Assembly (NCBI GenBank): GCA_021018815.1 | Contig: JAITYX010000143.1 | Span: 186,001 to 250,000 of the forward strand | Origin: Talinum fruticosum | Lineage: Eukaryota; Streptophyta; Magnoliopsida; Caryophyllales; Talinaceae | DNA: 64,000 bases | Direction of reading: 5' to 3' | Shown: piece after piece, positions 62,240-64,000 of the stretch | Layout of the letters: each line of letters opens with the position of its first letter | Position numbering within the stretch: the first letter of the stretch is position 1 | Made by a program: the position numbers and the translations under genes | The notes under the pieces: model-generated | Seen by the model: the letters and a program-made list of their open reading frames with translations, nothing else | Databases searched by the model: none | What the model was told of the DNA's origin: nothing

Positions 62240-64000
62240 CTGCCATTTAACCAAAAAAATCGGTCAAATTTAATGAATGGAACTTGTATCCTTGACCTTT
62301 GAGTCCAATCTAGTATGCAAAGAATGGTTGCAATTTACAAGGTAAATGACAACTAATTGCAGAGGGATTCAGCACCATCATCTTCGCAAACCTTTGCAGA
62401 TGATGTGGCACAAGTTTAAGATGAAGACATATCCTAGAACCAACGGGTAATAATTTTTTCCAAAAGCTGCCAGATACAAAGAATACAGATGCAAAATATT
62501 AATTAGTTACAAAGTGATCCTGTATTTAGTATTTATAGGCATTTAAAACTAGCCCTAATATTGAAAATGGACATAATAACCTGCTTAGATTTTTGTATAT
62601 TGTCAAGATCATTTGCCTACTCTAGTAGTGAAGAGTCAATATAACAACTCCATGATAATATCCTCCCTAGGATCTTTCATGTCAAATAATTTCCTAAGAT
62701 GCATCCCCATGTATGCCAGACTCAACCCTAGTAAGAATGTAAGCTGGGCCATCTAGTGATCAATCTCCCCTTCAGCTTGGATTTTTGACTTAGGGTATCT
62801 GAAACATCCATTTTACAAATCCTGACATCAATATCAGCATGAACTGTAGTCCCTGAATTTGCATTCCAAGCTCGGTTTTCACTATGCTTAGACTACTATA
62901 ATTCGACTAGTCTCACCGACCAAGACCATTTCAAACATAAACATCAGACACCAAAGTACACCTTCATTAATCATTTAGTGAGATGATCTCTGACATATCT
63001 TGTTATCAACAGAAAAGTGCTCCATAATGATCCCTGACAAAAGCTAATGTCAATTCACAACCACCCCATGAACGCGGTAGACATCCTAAAACTAGTCTTA
63101 TTTCCAACATACATATCTCCCACAACACACACATAGGCAATTGGGATCAACCTACTCCCTAGGACCACTCCCAAAACGTCCATATGTACTCTTAGTTTAA
63201 AAAGCTCAAGGCCCACAAAAGCGCAAAGGGTCCTAGGGCCTGGGACGTGGGCTTCGAGGTGAAGGCGTAGGCTTTTGGAACAAGGCACACTTCCTAAAAA
63301 ATGCTTGAAAATCATTACCAAGCAATATTTTTGTCAAATATGCTAGATGATGACATCAAATAAGTAATTAGATATCATTGTAATTATGAAAAATACCACA
63401 AAGAGCCTTAGATTGTGATAACGCAGTGAATTCGCTACAATTTTCAAAAAGCAAGCACAAAAAGAAACAAAATAGCACCAAAAAAGGTGCAACTAACCCA
63501 CTTACTTAAAATCTAACAAAGACAGATACAAAAGAAAGAGAAGGGGGAGGGGTAGAAAGGAAAATAGCAAAAAAACAGAAAAAAGCCCATTAAGGCATGC
63601 GAGGCGCAATCGTGCGCTGGTGAGGCGCACCGAGGTCGGAGGGCTTTTTGGAGGAGGGGTGGGCTTCACCCCTTGTAAGGCACAAGGGGTTGAGCTTTGG
63701 GCTTTTGTGAGCCTAGGTGCGCCCGGGCACGCTTTTTAAACTAAGTTCCTACTTATGACTTTTTACCATTCTCTCTTGGATCATAGAAGGTAATTTGAAA
63801 GCGAGTTAAGTATGAATAAGATTTTAGTGTTTTAGTGGTGTATAATAGTGTTGAAATGATTTAGAATGGTCCTAAAATAGCCATGAACTTTTTGAATTAT
63901 CAATAGGTTTGTAAAGATATTATTTCATAACTTTTCGAAAATTCTCCAAAAATTGTAAAAAACCATGGATGCCTTCGTTTTTGGGCCTTAGAAGGAGTTG
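62240..64000 (-). other. Intron of CYP20-2 continuing past the right edge
   Basis: No cyclophilin exon is visible. It contains an inverted-repeat element at 63191-63745. Confidence 0.55.
63191..63745. mobile_element. Candidate inverted-repeat element in the CYP20-2 intron
   Basis: CTTAGTTTAAAAAGC (63191-63205) is repeated exactly in reverse complement at 63731-63745. The inner flanks also resemble each other (AAGGCCCACAAAAGCGCAAA versus, reversed, AGGCTCACAAAAGCCCAAAG). The right arm is GC-rich with AGGCGC/GGCGCACC motifs, seen in a common plant dispersed repeat. No TSD identified and no coding. Confidence 0.5.

Noticed and set aside
63055..63321. 88-codon minus-strand frame in the CYP20-2 intron
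   Set aside because: Overlaps the inverted-repeat element and does not resemble a cyclophilin exon.
1..64000. CRISPR arrays, prokaryotic operons, phage or organelle insertions
   Set aside because: None seen. The repeats are simple-sequence or transposon-derived, and the genes are intron-containing plant nuclear genes.

Overview
The window is nuclear DNA of a eudicot plant, probably a woody one. It has long AT-rich intergenic stretches, genes split by many GT-AG introns, one tRNA gene, degenerate retroelements, MITEs and SINEs, and only plant gene families (WRKY, TCP, LAZY1/IGT, ACR, DUF1664, plastid G6PD and cyclophilin). I cannot name the species from the sequence.

Layout, left to right: the 5' half of a DNA primase large subunit gene on the minus strand (cut by the left edge, visible exons 419-3056); a hAT-type element carrying a nested MITE (3341-4785); a 14-exon DUF1664 gene on the minus strand (6065-16299); a decayed LINE (about 17296-18990); a WRKY75-like gene on the minus strand (19921-20784); a long AT-rich gap with a truncated SINE; a LAZY1 gene on the minus strand (27086-29886) with an apparent frameshift; a gene-poor stretch (29.9-38.5 kb); a single-exon plant protein of unknown function on the minus strand (38527-39339); a fold-back element (39791-40669); a full SINE and a tRNA-Ser(GCT) gene (42.4-42.9 kb); a plastidic P2-type glucose-6-phosphate dehydrogenase on the plus strand (43764-47578); a class I TCP factor on the plus strand (49657-50492); an ACT-domain repeat protein on the plus strand (55410-58994); and, at the right edge, the last exon of a chloroplast lumen cyclophilin (CYP20-2/PnsL5) on the minus strand.

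The genes do not form a pathway or cluster. Their order matters in another way: WRKY75, the unknown single-exon protein, G6PD2 and CYP20-2 appear, from memory of Arabidopsis locus numbers, in the same order near At5g13080-At5g13120, and DUF1664/unknown protein/G6PD3 near At1g24265-At1g24280. The window therefore looks like a conserved eudicot block with TCP, ACR and LAZY1 genes interspersed.

Three genes (LAZY1, G6PD at both ends, TCP) can be read as full family members only if four separate single bases are assumed missing. All four go the same way (one base too few), so base-calling or assembly error is at least as likely as real mutation; the LAZY1 case would matter biologically if real. 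I found no sign of a new multi-gene system. The clearest sequence-level discoveries are the transposon anatomies: nested elements with perfect target-site duplications, and two SINEs of one family each with a perfect 17-bp duplication.
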